A stretch of 64,000 nucleotides of DNA from Acanthococcus lagerstroemiae (GCA_031841125.1 CM063112.1:65740057-65804056); one strand, 5' to 3'; positions 38,801-50,733 are shown, numbered from the stretch's first letter. Notes: generated by a model from the sequence alone, not told the origin. A program made the numbers and translations.

Positions 38801-39974
38801 CGGGAGAGCACTATACCTTGAACTGCCAACTGACTCTGCGTCTTCTGTGCACGGATATAGATGTAAAACGTAGTACACCGCATTTCACTTTCCATCTTGG
38901 ACGATTTCGAGGGCTCACTGGAAGAACAAGGGAAATTATATTTCTGTAGAGACACACTACACCAACGACGATCATATCGGATGCCGGTCAAGTGAAGTCT
39001 TCAGAAAACTCGACTTGACCTCTTGTTTTACTGACACCCTACCCCTTGTTACAACCTTTTATAGCTATACCATCGTCATCTCGGAAACGTTGCCAAAGGT
39101 TGAAAACTGAGAGGTAACATACAACTCTTTTTAGTTATATTTGGAGGGTGATGGGAGGGCTTGGGCCTACAAACAGGAGACCCGGTGTCACTCAATGTAC
39201 GGCCCAAAGCCAATTTGGGGTACACCAAACCGATCATTAAATCAGCGGAAAATTACTTAACCGAAAGAAGAGGAAATTCCTTCGGTGAAGAACCTACCGT
39301 TAATACCATTTTAGGAGGGACTCTAAACCGCACGAAAATGGAATGCGCCGAGAAGGGTAATCTAAAGAGATCGAAAGTAACGGACGAAGATGTGGGTAGG
39401 TATATGCGGAAAACGCCAAGACCAAAATCACCGTTTCAACTGCAGAAACACTAACGTATCACTGGATCCAACAGTTCTATGGCCAGACAATTAATCCGTC
39501 AAAGTCGTAAGATTCGCATAGATTACTGGTAAAATGCCATATAAGAACTGACTAGGATTTAGTATAAATGCTTCCCTTAAAACGTGTCGTTCTTACATAG
39601 AATATGTAACTCATAGTTACTTTGCACGTTTTGTACAATCATGGCATTTTACTGTCATAAAGACTCTGCCAGCTGAACGTCCTTCGTCAGTTTTTACAAC
39701 AACGTTACAGAAGTAGTCGAATGTTTTACTTCATCATAAACTCATCGTGTTTTCCATTCTAGAATAGACAAATAGAGAAATAGACGAAAAAAGTATTATT
39801 TCTTTCTACAATATGAGTTTTTAGGATGTAGATAAAACTGATATTTTAACCAATAAACAGTTTTCATTTATAAGTATGTTATTAAGCAAGCTTCTCAATA
39901 TTTTATAATATATAAATAAGATAGGTAGCCTATGTATCTGCTAGGCGTATTAGTTATTAGAATAAATAATTATT
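35810..39974. other. No supported gene; GC-richer, probably old TE debris
   Basis: Open frames occur on both strands (for example 37,087-37,284, 37,646-37,900 and 39,161-39,454) but none shows a domain, a start context or splice structure I can defend. The stretch 37,990-38,284 (plus) reads through RNVRVDLNGNVERWNFVAWK into SAYLLDELDRVQREY. Its strand-helix pattern is reminiscent of TE-associated arthropod proteins, but the family is not recognised. No RNA gene was identified. Confidence 0.4.
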
Positions 39975-41708
39975 TTAGACAGCTACGATGCGACAAGGCG
40001 CTCCAGTGCCTTTTTTGATTTTCATCGGTAAAACTATTAAATCGAAACCTTTTGTAGGTAAACTAGCATTGTGTAAATTGACATTTTCTAGGCCAAACAA
40101 ATTTGCTTTCGACAGTATTCTGTGTGTGGGAAATGTATTTGTTTTCCCATAGTCCATAGAAGGAGTATCTACACCTACTCCTCGAATTCTTCCAGAACTG
40201 ACTATCCACTCGGCAGCTTCCGGAGAAATTCCTGGAAAACTGAAAGGAGGACTCGCACTACCGAAATACAAGGTTCTATTTGTGTACTTGACCGACCAAC
40301 CAAAATTGACTAAGACGATTACATCAGCAGGTACTTGTCCATATTTCTCTTCCCACTCGATTAAATGTCCTGGCGACAGTTGAAAGTCATTTCCAAATTT
40401 CTCAACCAGTTTACTCACATCGATTATCACCCCTGTAAAAATTTCGAAAAGAATTCATAATACGACATAATTTTTTGCATAATATTCGTGCACATTTCCG
40501 TATCATTCAAAGTACCACACAGGTCCATCGTATCATAGCTCCAATGAGGGAAACTCTCTTTTCTCTCTCTCTCTCTCGTACGCACGCACGCACGCACACG
40601 CGGTGCGTAGGAAGTAAAAATAATAGAAATAGGAAAACATTGGGAATTTGTAATTCTTCCATAAAAACTTAACCGGGTAACTTATTAGGTATACCTATAA
40701 TTGAACGCTTACACAAATGAGAGATAGGTGCATGAACATCGCAAAAAAGAGGACCAGAATATAAAACCCCGCGGCCTGTAGTAGTTCTTCTAGATATTTG
40801 TAATATTGTCCGGATGAATATATTAGGTATGTACTCGTATTAATGAAAATTAAAACATTTGCAAGTAAATCATCATCTCATTTATGTACTTCCTTTTTCC
40901 ATTACACCCGACAGAAATGTCTGTTCAGAAGTCAACGTTTACCATATATGTAGGTACTTTAAGATCGAATTTTACACCGATGACATCTTATGTTAAATTT
41001 ATACCTACCTATATCAAATTTAATCCTGAATGTCGACTACCACTTCATGTATTGAGGAACACTACGTAAACAACGCAACCTGAAATTCAAACATGACATC
41101 TGTGACCTGCCAGGAAGAAAGGGACCTGAGCGTAAAAATGTAAACTTTAGAGGTGAGCGGATAAACAAAATTGATAACGTTTTCACGTTACGGAGACACT
41201 CAAATTTATAGACTTACAGCAGTTTGGGAAAATTTTTTAGAATTTTTTCGACAATACCACACGAAACAGGGGCCTAAAATTAGTCAAAACAGTTGTTATC
41301 ACAAACATGATTTTTTGCACACAGGTCCCTTTCTTCCTGGCAGGTCTCAGATGTCATGTTTGAATTTTGATATTAATTACGATCTCGGCATCACCTACCC
41401 GGATTGATCAAATAATCTAGCGGAATATCTGCAACCTTCCAACCATTTTTGTTGAAATGATAAGGTGCGTCCAAATGGGTTCCACCGTGTTCGGCTCCGA
41501 TAAAATCGTTCTTAGCGTAAAATATAGAATCGGATACCTGTTGGGCTACGCGATTTATCAACTGGAATGACACATTTTTGTCCCAATTTATCGTGTTTTC
41601 GTCGAATGCATGAGACAAATCAATAGGCGAAATTAGATTATAAGTTTTGCTGCTAATATTGCGCAGCAGCAAGGGTAGTAACACACCGAGTAAAAGAACA
41701 CGAGTCAT
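39975..41708 (-). CDS. Secreted cyclase / kynurenine-formamidase-like hydrolase, two exons
   Basis: Exon 1 is 41,708-41,399 (donor GTAGGT, phase 1). Exon 2 is 40,432-39,975 (acceptor TTTTTACAG), giving 255 aa. Residues 1-20 form a signal peptide (MTRVLLLGVLLPLLL). DLSH at 30-33 and HGGTHLDAP at 74-82 carry the metal ligands His74, His78 and Asp80 of the cyclase family (Pfam Cyclase: bacterial-type kynurenine formamidase, isatin hydrolase). Exon 2 has PGISPEAAEW, GVGVDTPSMD and a C-terminal TGAPCRIVA, all family hallmarks. Insect members are secreted or lysosomal, metal-dependent amide or ester hydrolases, and the natural substrate is often unknown. The family usually has 260-300 residues, so it appears complete. 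The intron carries a CT/ACGC microsatellite. This is the best-preserved host gene in the window. Confidence 0.85.
40560..40602. repeat. (CT)n(ACGC)n compound microsatellite in intron
   Basis: CTCTCTCTCTCTCT followed by ACGCACGCACGCACGCACAC, inside the single intron of the cyclase-like gene. Confidence 0.9.
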
Positions 41709-42357
41709 CTTCAGTTATAAGTATAAAAGATAGAGCTATACATATGATTATTCACACCAAGTTAGATATTATAGGATTATACATAATATGTATACGTATA
41801 TCGAGGTCATCATTGGACGGACTTCGAAAAAGTGATAAAAAGAGATAGTATAATCGCTTTAACTAGAATACTATACCTAATGTATATTCTAACGCAATTA
41901 ACTTTTTCACTAACGCAACCTGATTTTTCAGCATGTTTCATCTTTTAAGAAAATCCTCAAAGTTCTCATAATCAATATGTAACCATTTTAGTAGAATATT
42001 CAACCATATTAGGTACCTGTATTAAGTATTAATTTTGATGAGTTTAAAAATTTTAGAACTTTTTTGTATCCAACTTTCATTAATTTCCTTTCTTTTTCGA
42101 ACTTTTTTCTCAACCTTCTCTGTTGATGAAGATTTTCCTTTTAGCGCAGTCTCAGATTTTTCAATATTCAGGTCATATTTCATAATTTCTTAAGATCCTA
42201 AGAATTCCTCAACTTTCCCCGTTTTCAAAAGAAAAATAGGATATTTTCTCAAAATTTTTGTCAAGTGATGAAATTTTTAATTTTTTGTATCAAATTTTTA
42301 TAAATTTTCTATATTTTCTCTATATTTTTTCTACATATTCCTAGACACAGAACATGT
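41709..42357. other. Upstream region of the cyclase-like gene
   Basis: AT-rich DNA upstream of the minus-strand ATG at 41,708. The promoter should lie here, but I could not assign a TATA box or initiator. From about 42,040 the sequence is T-rich and low in complexity. Confidence 0.3.
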
Positions 42358-43075
42358 ATCCTTGAAAAGTTGCTATGCGATGTTTTATGATAAAAATCAT
42401 TGTTATGAGTTGTTATCGGAGAACTCTAGCATTGTTACCTTACGGGTGGTTACTGGTGGTTACAAAATTCGTATTCTTGACTCGACCAATGTTAACATCC
42501 ACCGCGTGGCACCGATGAAAACATCACGTGCTGAATGTTTCGTTTTTAGTCTCGAATTGTTTGCTATTGTTTTGACAATTCCATGATCTAAAAATGGTAC
42601 GACGGCCACGAAAATAAAAGATGGTCTTCGTGACACGAAGCGGAATATATTAGGGGGGAGACTGAAAACTTCACTTTCCCTACGAACTTTCAATCTACTT
42701 CGGCGAATTCGACGTCGGTTTAAAACATGTTCATTTGCTTCAATAATGCCGTTCAAATTATTAAAATTAAACAACGCATTCGCTATAACTACTAATTTAA
42801 CAGTATTATCGAAAACAAACAACCAAAAAAATTGTTTCATCAATCACAGCTGATAACTACAGTGTCATATCGCACGTGAAATAAAATTTGATGAAGGAAT
42901 ACCTACTTGTTAACATCTCATAACCGGCCGTAACACCTAGTCCCGAGGAGGTGTTAAATAACATCCAATAATTCTAGTTAACAACCCAACATTGGTTCAA
43001 GAATACGGTTCATATTTTTTGTAACACCTCATAACAACAGTTGTTATAACATCACATAGCAACTTTTCAAGAATA
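42358..43075. mobile_element. TIR element, 0.7 kb
   Basis: The left end, CTTGAAAAGTTGCTATGCGA, is matched on the other strand by CTTGAAAAGTTGCTATGTGA at the right end. Inverted similarity continues inward through TTATGAG.TGTTA and GTATTCTTGA..CCAATGTT. The TIRs are therefore more than 100 bp with gaps. A minus-strand open frame (42,843-42,460, 127 aa) inside has no recognised domain. Superfamily not assigned because the target duplication is unclear. Confidence 0.6.
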
Positions 43076-43079
43076 AATA

Positions 43080-45670
43080 TGATCCAATTTCCAGCGAGTA
43101 ATAATTTTAACTCGAAAATGTTTAAAATTATTATTCGTGAAATAATTGTTCACGACGGAAGAAATTTTGTTTTTCCCCTCAAAAAAAAGTCGTTCGCCAT
43201 CATTTCAATTCTTTACGTTCAAATTTAATTTTATTATCTAATTTCAAATTTTTTTACTTTCGTTTTCATTAATATTTCTAACTAATTTTATTTTTTAATG
43301 AATAAAGTCTTATAAATGTAAATTTTTGGTATTGCCCATTAAAATAATTACAAACTCAAACAAAGTTTCGAAGCAAGGTTTTCTGGATCGCCAATTTCAA
43401 ATATCGTATCAGATTTTTGATTCGATCCTGATTTGGGTCCAAAAATACAAATTTAATCCCATCAAATGGGGCACTTCGACTTTACTGAAGAAACTGAATA
43501 AGTTATTGGCATAGGAATTTTTTAAATCACCGATTACAAAAATTCAATCAGATTATGGTTCAAACCCGATTTTGGATCGCTGTATTCGGAAAATCGATCA
43601 GTATTATTAATCCGATTCAAATCAGTGTCCCGAATGCATTTCCCCCCGCTTCCAAAGGCCAATGGGCGGGGCAGTATTCCACAAAGACAAAAAAAAAGAA
43701 TATTTTCATTTTTTGAGTGAGAAGATTTACTAACTTCGATAATTTGTTTAGTTTACAAAATTTTGTCTTTGTTGAGTAAAAAATTTGGATCATGGTGTTT
43801 AATGTTTCAAGTCAGCGTCTATTCTAAGCTTTTCTTTTGATCTGTCCAAACTAGAAAATTGACGGTTTTATCGTAAATTCTCTTTGTTTCAGCTCTCCCC
43901 TTTCCCTCAAAAACAATGATATTACAAGTACATACGTGCCATTTTTGACTCGAAGATTCAAAAAAATAATTATGTGTGAGAGAAAAAAGGTCGCCCCTCA
44001 AAAAAAAATTAAAGAAACCAGCGAGTGAAAAAAAGTCGTTTGTGATTCTTTTAACTGCTCGAGTTCAATTCCGACTTTGATTACTTAATATCGAATTTTT
44101 TACTTTCATTTTCGTTAATATTTTTAACCATTTTTTTTTATTTTTTATTTTAAATAAATAAATTTTAAACGTATATTTAGGTGAGACTGTTGTACCTTAG
44201 AACAAAAAACTCTGATCTCAATTTTCCCAGTTTTGAATGACTGGAAGTAAAATTAAAGCACATAGGATGAAAGTACCGGTAAAAACGCTTCAAATTATTA
44301 GGTTGATCTCAAATTTACAATAAACTAAAACCCTACAATTTGAATTGAAAATTTTCAAAATTCGTTCGAAGGTACAACACCTTATTATACTTTGAAACAT
44401 CACCTCGTGTACCTTGAAACGTATACCTCGTGTGCCTTGAAAAGTTGATCAGAAATAGTGGTTTTAGTTTTCTCAGTTAGCTGCATTGCTGAAATAAGCT
44501 GAGGAAAGTTGGAAAAAATGCTTCCATTAGAGTACCAATGAATTCTATGTTAAAGACTTCCTTTTTGAGCAGAAAATTAAAAAAAACACAAAAAAAAACA
44601 GATGTCACTCGAAAAATTTTTTATCCCATATTCAAGTACTTATTCAGATTTTTAAATTTCTTCAGAATTATTATTGACTTTTTGATGAGTTCATTTAAAA
44701 ATATCAAAATTTCCCGTCAATCATGTCAAAACTTGGTATGAGAGTTGATTACAGAAACTCATGATGTATGAATTATTGTGTTCCATTCTCAACTAAATTT
44801 TTGAGATTGATTTTCTAATACTTCTGTCACAAGTCCAATTTTTTTTCTAATAGTCTTATTCAAGTACCTAGTGAAATCTTCTGATATTCGATTACCTAAT
44901 TTGAAATTGTATATATCTACCCCATTTTTCAAAATTTGAGATTTTTTACATCAAAATTATTATTATTTTTATCACTTGGAATACAATTTTCTATTAACTG
45001 CCTTTATTTTCGTATACGAGTTCTTTGCCTCATAATATCAAATTAACTTCTGTTTTCACTTTTGTCAACATTTTCACATTTGCCATTGTTTCTTTTTCAA
45101 TATTATGCTCTTATAGCTTTTGATTTTTTCTTGTAATTTCCCACAAATCTTAACATCTGTATACGAGGTAATATAGAATTTGGTTCACTATTCCTCTCTG
45201 TAAAGTTATTTGAATTTCGCGATTTTTTTCTTCAAAATTTTTATAATCATTTATCTAACACGCGACCAGATTTTTCTAGAAATGAACTAACTTGTGTTCA
45301 TTTCTTAAATTTTTCTTAAATTTTCCATTTTTTTCTTTTGTAATTTTCATTCTGACTTTCTGAATATATTTTTTTCTGAAGAATATTGGTTTTCGGTAAG
45401 CGACCACCTAATTCATAAGTTTTAGGATTTTTGGTCCATTTTATCATAATACTAGCCTCTGACGGGGCGCCTGCGGCGCGCGCCGTTCAAGTTGTGAGTT
45501 ATTTTCACTCGAGCAATGTAGTAGAAATTATAATGAAAATGGCTCTTTCTGCTCATATTATAGATAGGAATAAGGAGAAACAGTTGAAAATGAAGTACAT
45601 CTTTTGAAGTTTTCTCAACTTCTGTATAGGACGTCATTCAAAAGAACAAAAACTGTTAGTAATGTAACAT
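43080..45670. other. AT-rich low-complexity DNA, no gene seen
   Basis: T- and A-rich sequence with recurrent AATTTTT-type words and short chance frames. A short GC-rich island at 45,457-45,484 (GACGGGGCGCCTGCGGCGCGC) resembles the GC hairpins at 3.1 kb in standing out from AT-rich DNA. Confidence 0.5.
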
Positions 45671-45671
45671 C

Positions 45672-46290
45672 AAACATTTATTTTTGTAGAACGCAAGATT
45701 GTCAAAAATATCTACCGTTGAAATAGAGATCGAAGTGTACGAAGAAAAGAAAAGAGAAATAGTATCACAAAATGAATGAACAAGTACATCGTAAAATTTG
45801 TAGGAACCTCAAAACACAATGGCATATCATAACATACACTGTACCCAAAGAAATTTAAAACACAAATAACTCATTAAATATATAATGAAAAGCTGTTACA
45901 TAAATTCAACAAAATAATAAAGAAATAATAAAGTTGCCAATTAGAAGAAGACGTTTCTAGAAAAATAAATTGAATATTTATCTAAATGAAAGAAATTATT
46001 TAGGTATTATTATTTCATCTCTCACCAGTTTTTCTATTTTTACGTATTCTTTTAGTGGTAACTTTATTTTGTTGAACTTATATTATAGAGTTCTAATAAG
46101 TTATTTGTGTTCTTAAATTTTTTTGGGTACAGTGTATGTTATGTCATTGTGTTTTGAGGTTCCTACAAATTTTATGATATAGGTACTTATTCATTCTTCT
46201 TGTGATACTATTTCCTTTTCTTTTCTTCGTACACTGCAATCTCTATTTCCATGGTAGATATTTTTGCCAATCTTCCAAACAAAATAAATC
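45672..46290. mobile_element. Foldback element: about 240-bp arms, about 130-bp loop
   Basis: The left arm (45,672-45,925) and right arm (46,050-46,290) are near-identical inverted copies. The left has GTGTACGAAGAAAAGAAAAG, TGTAGGAACCTCAAAACACA and ACATACACTGTACCCAAAGA. The complement of the right arm has GTGTACGAAGAAAAGAAAAG, TGTAGGAACCTCAAAACACA and ACATACACTGTACCCAAAAA. Arm identity appears above 85 percent, so it is fairly young. Transcripts would fold into a long hairpin. No coding capacity. Confidence 0.85.
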
Positions 46291-46904
46291 TGAAGGTATT
46301 GCGGCGATGTATCCTTGTTGCTAGGGATTTAATTACCAATCTGATGGTACATCTGCCCCATAATCTTGAATGCTGGCATGTAATCGCCTTTCATATCGTT
46401 ACAACCATGAGACGTCATGGCAAATACATCATTATATCGCCGAATTAATCGTAAAAAAGATGGATTTTGACATTCGATCAATTTTCTCAATAATAAAGGT
46501 TAATTCTGGCAGTGCAGGCAATATAATCTGATCATTTGAGCAACAAAATCCGACCGTTTCACACCTTTCCATTTTTTTGCATTGCAGTGTGATCATGGAA
46601 CTGAAAGAGTACCAATTGCTGCATCTTGTTCATATGGTATAGCACTATTGTATAAAAAATGCTTTTCTCGACTCAGACTTGGGAAGTTTCTTATACAATG
46701 TTGCTGTTGTTGCTGTTTGCTTCCCTTTTCTACCAATATTATTTTTTACAGGAGTGGGCGTATCAAAAAATTTTATAATGAAGATGGGCCTGAAAAAAAT
46801 TAATACACAAAATCACTGATCAATTTACTATCGCCCACAAAAAGAAAATAATATTAAACCGCAATAACTGCAATTTATAACGAAAACGGGCCTGAAAACA
46901 TTAA

Positions 46905-47262
46905 TTTCAACCGCTTACCACTGCATAAAATCACTGCTCAACTGAATACGAAATATCATATTTTGACCGCTTCTGATGTAACAGTACAGGAGAACCACCC
47001 CACCAATATGTCAAAACAAATTTCACAAAAATCAACCGCTTATCACTGCACAAAATCACTGCTCAATTGAATACGCAATACCACTTTTCGACCGCTTCTG
47101 ATGTAACAAGAGTACAAGAGAACCACCCCACCAATAAGTCAAAACAAATTTCACGAAAATCAACCGCTTATCGCTGCACAAAATCACTGCTCAATTGAAT
47201 ACGCAATATCACTTTTCGACCGCCTCTGATGTCACAGTACAGGAGAACCACCCCACTTCCCG
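46905..47262. repeat. Minisatellite, about 127-bp unit, nearly three copies
   Basis: Units begin near 46,905, 47,033 and 47,161 with TCAACCGCTTATCACTGCAC. They contain AAAATCACTGCTCAATTGAA, TTTTCGACCGCTTCTGATGT and AGGAGAACCACCCCACCAAT. Copies 2 and 3 are closest to each other. The repeat ends at a GC-richer junction near 47,265. Confidence 0.9.
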
Positions 47263-47451
47263 CTGTCGTCTACATACCAACAGTGCCGTTCGCTTCAAAA
47301 CGAAAACGAACCTCGTCTCACCCCTGTTCAATGATCACACTGAAATGTCCATAAAAGTCGTCACTTTTTGATGACTTTGGAGCTTGAATACAGCTCAACC
47401 AAAGAACTTTTTGAAGTTTTTCTTTGCTATAAACCATCTACAGGTAAGTAC

Positions 47452-47469
47452 CAGAGCAGTGCACGATAC
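47452..47469. repeat. Solo hAT-type terminal repeat
   Basis: CAGAGCAGTGCACGATAC is identical to the right end (complement strand) of the hAT-like element at 31.7-35.8 kb and is preceded by GTAAGTAC, close to that element's GTAGGTAC target. No second end was found downstream, so this is a truncated copy. Confidence 0.65.
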
Positions 47470-48236
47470 AAGTATATATTTGATATTTAATCGTTTTTGT
47501 AACACATTGACGATGACTGTCAAAAAATGCGAACTCATTTTCGGAAATAGCGGACTGCGACTCTTCTAGGAACAGGGTACAAAAGAACAAGACTCAGCCT
47601 GCACAGCGAAACGTGACTAAGCGGACTAAGCCACTGAAATTGTCCAGGAAAAAGGTCTAAAACTACGTGTTCATTAAATCTCTTTTCCATGATACTGAAA
47701 AAGTAGATAAGGTTACCCTTGGATGACACAACACAGGAATCTGTCTTGTCGATGACTGTACCAATATACGCACACAAACACACAAATCTCCTTCTGGGTT
47801 ACGTCCCATGTTGTTGGTAAGCCACGGGCTAGGAAAGTTTTACCGCCAAAAGATACATGCTGGTGTCCAGAAACTTTTGGACCGAACATTTACACGTCCG
47901 TGCAGAGCAAGCGCACTCAGAAAGAATAATGTGGAAGCGTGAATGAGTTGTTATAAATTTTATTCTATACATGATGTTAAAACAGTATTTTGAGGGTAAG
48001 CTACCTGCGGGTAAAAGTGCATTTTACCCGCACCTATGCTAGGGCACTACAAACAGGAGTATACTGGGCCGCCATTTTGATTTTTTTATCAAGCGGAACT
48101 TTTGCGTTGCGTTATCAACAAGTGTATCTAGTGTATCTGTGTTGTAGATTTTTGTTATTTCTTAATTGTTTTTAGCTGCTTAATGTTATATAATATTGAG
48201 TACAAATTTGTAAGAAATAAGAATTTGATAATAATT

Positions 48237-49287
48237 ATGAGTTGTGCGGCGTATAATTGTTCCAACTCACATAAGAAAGGTTTCCAAACGTTTTGATTTC
48301 CAAAGAACCCTGAACGCTGTAAGATATGGTTAAATAATTGCCGAAGAAAGAATTGGACACCCGCCGGTCATTCGGCATTGTGCGAGGTAATTCATTTATT
48401 TTATCTTACATATGCAATGAATGAAGTAATGTAAGGATAACTTTGTTGTTAGATTCATTTTGAAGAATCTCAATTCGAAGCAAACTGGGCTGACAAATGG
48501 AGAAAATTGAAACCCAACGCAATTCCGACCATATTCAATGTACCAAATCCTCCACCACTGGTCACTCCACTTCCTCGGAAATCGTTGTATAAGGTACTTG
48601 AATTGTTGTACTCAAACAGTTGATGGTTTGTACTTTCCACTTGAAATTCATAATATAAAACTTCTACCCTTCTAGTCTGGATGTCCAGATGTGAATGCTC
48701 CTCAAGAGTTGGAATTGTCTAATGTAGAGCATAATGATACCAATTGTACAGATATTGTAAGTATCTTTGCTTCTATGACTAGTTAGAGCACCTAACTATG
48801 TAAGGAAGTTTGTCACTTATATAATGTAGGTATGCTGTTTTAGTGCTCTGAGTGTATCGATTTGAAACAAAAATTGAAACGTGCAGAACTCGAAAACGAA
48901 AAATTGAAGAAAGACCTTCATGATTTGATGGCGAATGTATTAAAATCCCTTAATGAAGACCAAATCACTGCGATGAAAGAGAAAAACCTCGTAAATGGTA
49001 AGACGAGACCATCATCAAAGCCTATAAATTACGTTTTGCTTTTGGTGTACATGGGTACGAATTTCTGCGGCAAACGGGTTATCCTGCTCCAGGTACAGAA
49101 GGTTTCGCATAACATATTGATACTGATGGTTTCAAATTAAATGGTAATATTTTCATTTTCATTGTTAGGTTACAGTACTTTAACCGAACGCCTCAGACAA
49201 TTTCGATTGAATTATGGCATTTTCAAAGACATCTTGGAGCCATTGACTTACAAAGTTCAGCAGATGGATCACAGTGATCGACAGTAG
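48237..49287 (+). pseudogene. THAP9 / P-element-transposase-like relic, five exons
   Basis: Exons: 48,237-48,386; 48,453-48,593; 48,676-48,756; 48,844-49,092; 49,169-49,287, all with GT-AG borders. Exons 1-2 encode a THAP zinc finger: Cys3, Cys8, a RRKNWTPAGHSALC segment, then His in IHFEE, and an AIPTIF box, which bind DNA in P-element transposases. Exon 4 starts with a coiled coil (KQKLKRAELENEKLKKDL). A different frame then gives ETIIKAYKLRFAFGVHGYEF, the conserved domain after the coiled coil in THAP9. Exon 5 continues with YSTLTERLRQFRLNYGIF and stops. Breaks: TGA at codon 20 (48,294), an apparent one-base loss plus a TAA near 48,998-49,004, and no catalytic RNaseH-like or GTP-binding part. 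It is a truncated, inactive P-type element or a decayed domesticated gene. Confidence 0.8.
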
Positions 49288-49299
49288 ATACCTTATGTA

Positions 49300-49512
49300 T
49301 GTTCTAGCGCAGTAATGATTTCTCTTACTTTTTCCCCCATTTTTCAGTTCTCAAGAAAAAATAAAAATTCTCTTAATTTCCGTATTGAATATTTAACTAT
49401 TTTTAAGGATAATTTTAATCATTTCATCCTATTTTCTCATCTCCTCTAGTTTGAAAATTTTATAAATGTTGTATCCAAATTATATCAATTTCCTATCTTT
49501 CAACTCTTTCTC
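49300..49512 (-). repeat. Inverted outer repeat, left copy
   Basis: Read on the minus strand this begins GAGAAAGAGTTGAAAGATAG and continues through AAATTGATATAATTTGGATA, TTAAAATTATCCTTAAAAAT to GAAAAATGGGGGAAAAAGTA. The same text occurs on the plus strand at 62,424-62,560 (about 95 percent alike by eye in the shared 100 bp) and, more diverged, at 62,107-62,330. It begins 13 bp after the THAP relic stops, so the relic may have been cut here by an insertion. Confidence 0.8.
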
Positions 49513-49662
49513 TTTATTAAAAATCAAATCAACAAAAATCAACACACAATCAACGAGCTACTTTAATCATTTTTATTATGTTTTTCATGAAAAAATAAAT
49601 GTAAACACATCGAAGTTTTTTTATTTCGAACTTTCAACAAATCTGATATTGATGTAAGATAA

Positions 49663-49788
49663 TCGTATTTAAAGAACTGCTTTTGCTTTTCAACCAGACC
49701 AGACATATATGTCTGCTACGTCATCAAAATCGTATTTAAAGAACTGCTTTTCAATCGGACCAGACATGCATGTCTGCTACGTCATCAA
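49663..49788. repeat. Tandem duplication, about 60-67-bp unit
   Basis: Two copies of TCGTATTTAAAGAACTGCTTTT, CAACCAGACCAGACATATAT / CAATCGGACCAGACATGCAT, and GTCTGCTACGTCATCAA. Each contains a 14-bp palindrome (AGACATATATGTCT and AGACATGCATGTCT). It lies between the outer repeat and the left outward-facing gene. Confidence 0.9.
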
Positions 49789-50017
49789 TGATTTCGAATC
49801 TCGTTGTTCTTCGGTTTATGAGATGTAACAAACACCATCACCCGTTACCTATGTAATAGGCATAGACGTCCGTTACAATAACCTTTCCCTCTGTGTTTCT
49901 CATGTGCGAGTTGGGACGCACCAATGCTCACATTAGAAGGTTCAACATGACGTATAGTACAAGTGAACAAGAGAATAGAAGATAATAGATCAATATAATA
50001 TTTTAATTAATTATTTT

Positions 50018-50703
50018 TTATTCAACTTTAATTATATCCACACTATCGGAAGCTAAATCGTCTTTCCAATATGCGGCTAAATTTCTATGATTATTCATTA
50101 ATGACTGAATTTCTTTGATACGTTGATAAAACTCGTCAATGGTTATAGCTAGATTTTCTAGACGCTTATACTGAAACCAGATTTCACCTATACGTCTTAA
50201 TCTTAACGCATGACGGTCTGAAATACCAAATTCTTTTTCAACAAAAATGGAAAATGGTATACTGACCTCCTTTCTGTCTAATTTTTCTCTATACAGATGA
50301 AAAACTTTATTCAAAAAATATCCGTACCGACAGTAATCGGAAAATAATTTCTTTGAGCTGAATTTCAAAATTTTCTTACCTGTACCGCGAAGAAATTCAC
50401 TCAATTCATCAAAATTATTCTCAGAATAAAGTGGAAACTCATTTTTACTTGGTACATAACGAATTAATAATGATATCAAATACAAATGAAGATCTTGCCC
50501 GCACAGTTTCTTGCTCGAACGAGACTTTCGTTTCGTTATCGATTTCAATATTTTATTCGTATGCTTCATTTTCGAAGACATAACTCACCCGATTCTAATT
50601 CTTTACGTTTTTCTTCACTTTGAGACGCAGTAGTAAAGATTTTAACAAGAGAATTTAATTCCTTAAGAGAAGATTCAAGAGAAATGTTATTCACGATCGT
50701 CAT
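50018..50703 (-). CDS. Unknown protein, left outward-facing gene (broken by one frame change)
   Basis: On the minus strand an ATG at 50,703 starts MTIVNNISLESSLKELNS with a KIFTTASQSEE region. Near 50,585 the frame changes by -1, and a second frame (ATG at 50,581) runs to a stop at 50,018 with 187 residues. Its later part has KKLCGQDLHLYLISLLIRYV and a helix-turn-helix-like EFGISDRHALRLRRIGEIWF. Both halves align to the single frame of the plus-strand gene at 61,813 (shared ASQS, NK.LKS, KL.G..L..YL.S.LI), which supports one original protein of about 228 aa. GGTGAGTTA at the break could also be a splice donor, but no acceptor is obvious. The function is unknown. The SDRHA segment resembles phage-type DNA-binding proteins only loosely. 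Confidence 0.6.
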
Positions 50704-50733
50704 GTTGAACCAGTTAAAAATTTTTGCCAACTC

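Noticed and set aside
39161..39454. Plus-strand frame of 97 codons
   Set aside because: Starts at an ATG and is fairly protein-like in composition, but has no recognised domain or neighbouring exon; kept out as unsupported.
42460..42843. Minus-strand frame of 127 codons
   Set aside because: Lies inside a 0.7-kb TIR element; considered as a Harbinger transposase piece but no motif supports it.
50566..50590. GTGAGT read as a splice donor of the left outward gene
   Set aside because: Not excluded, but the homologous right-hand gene is continuous across this point, so a one-base frame change explains the sequence better.
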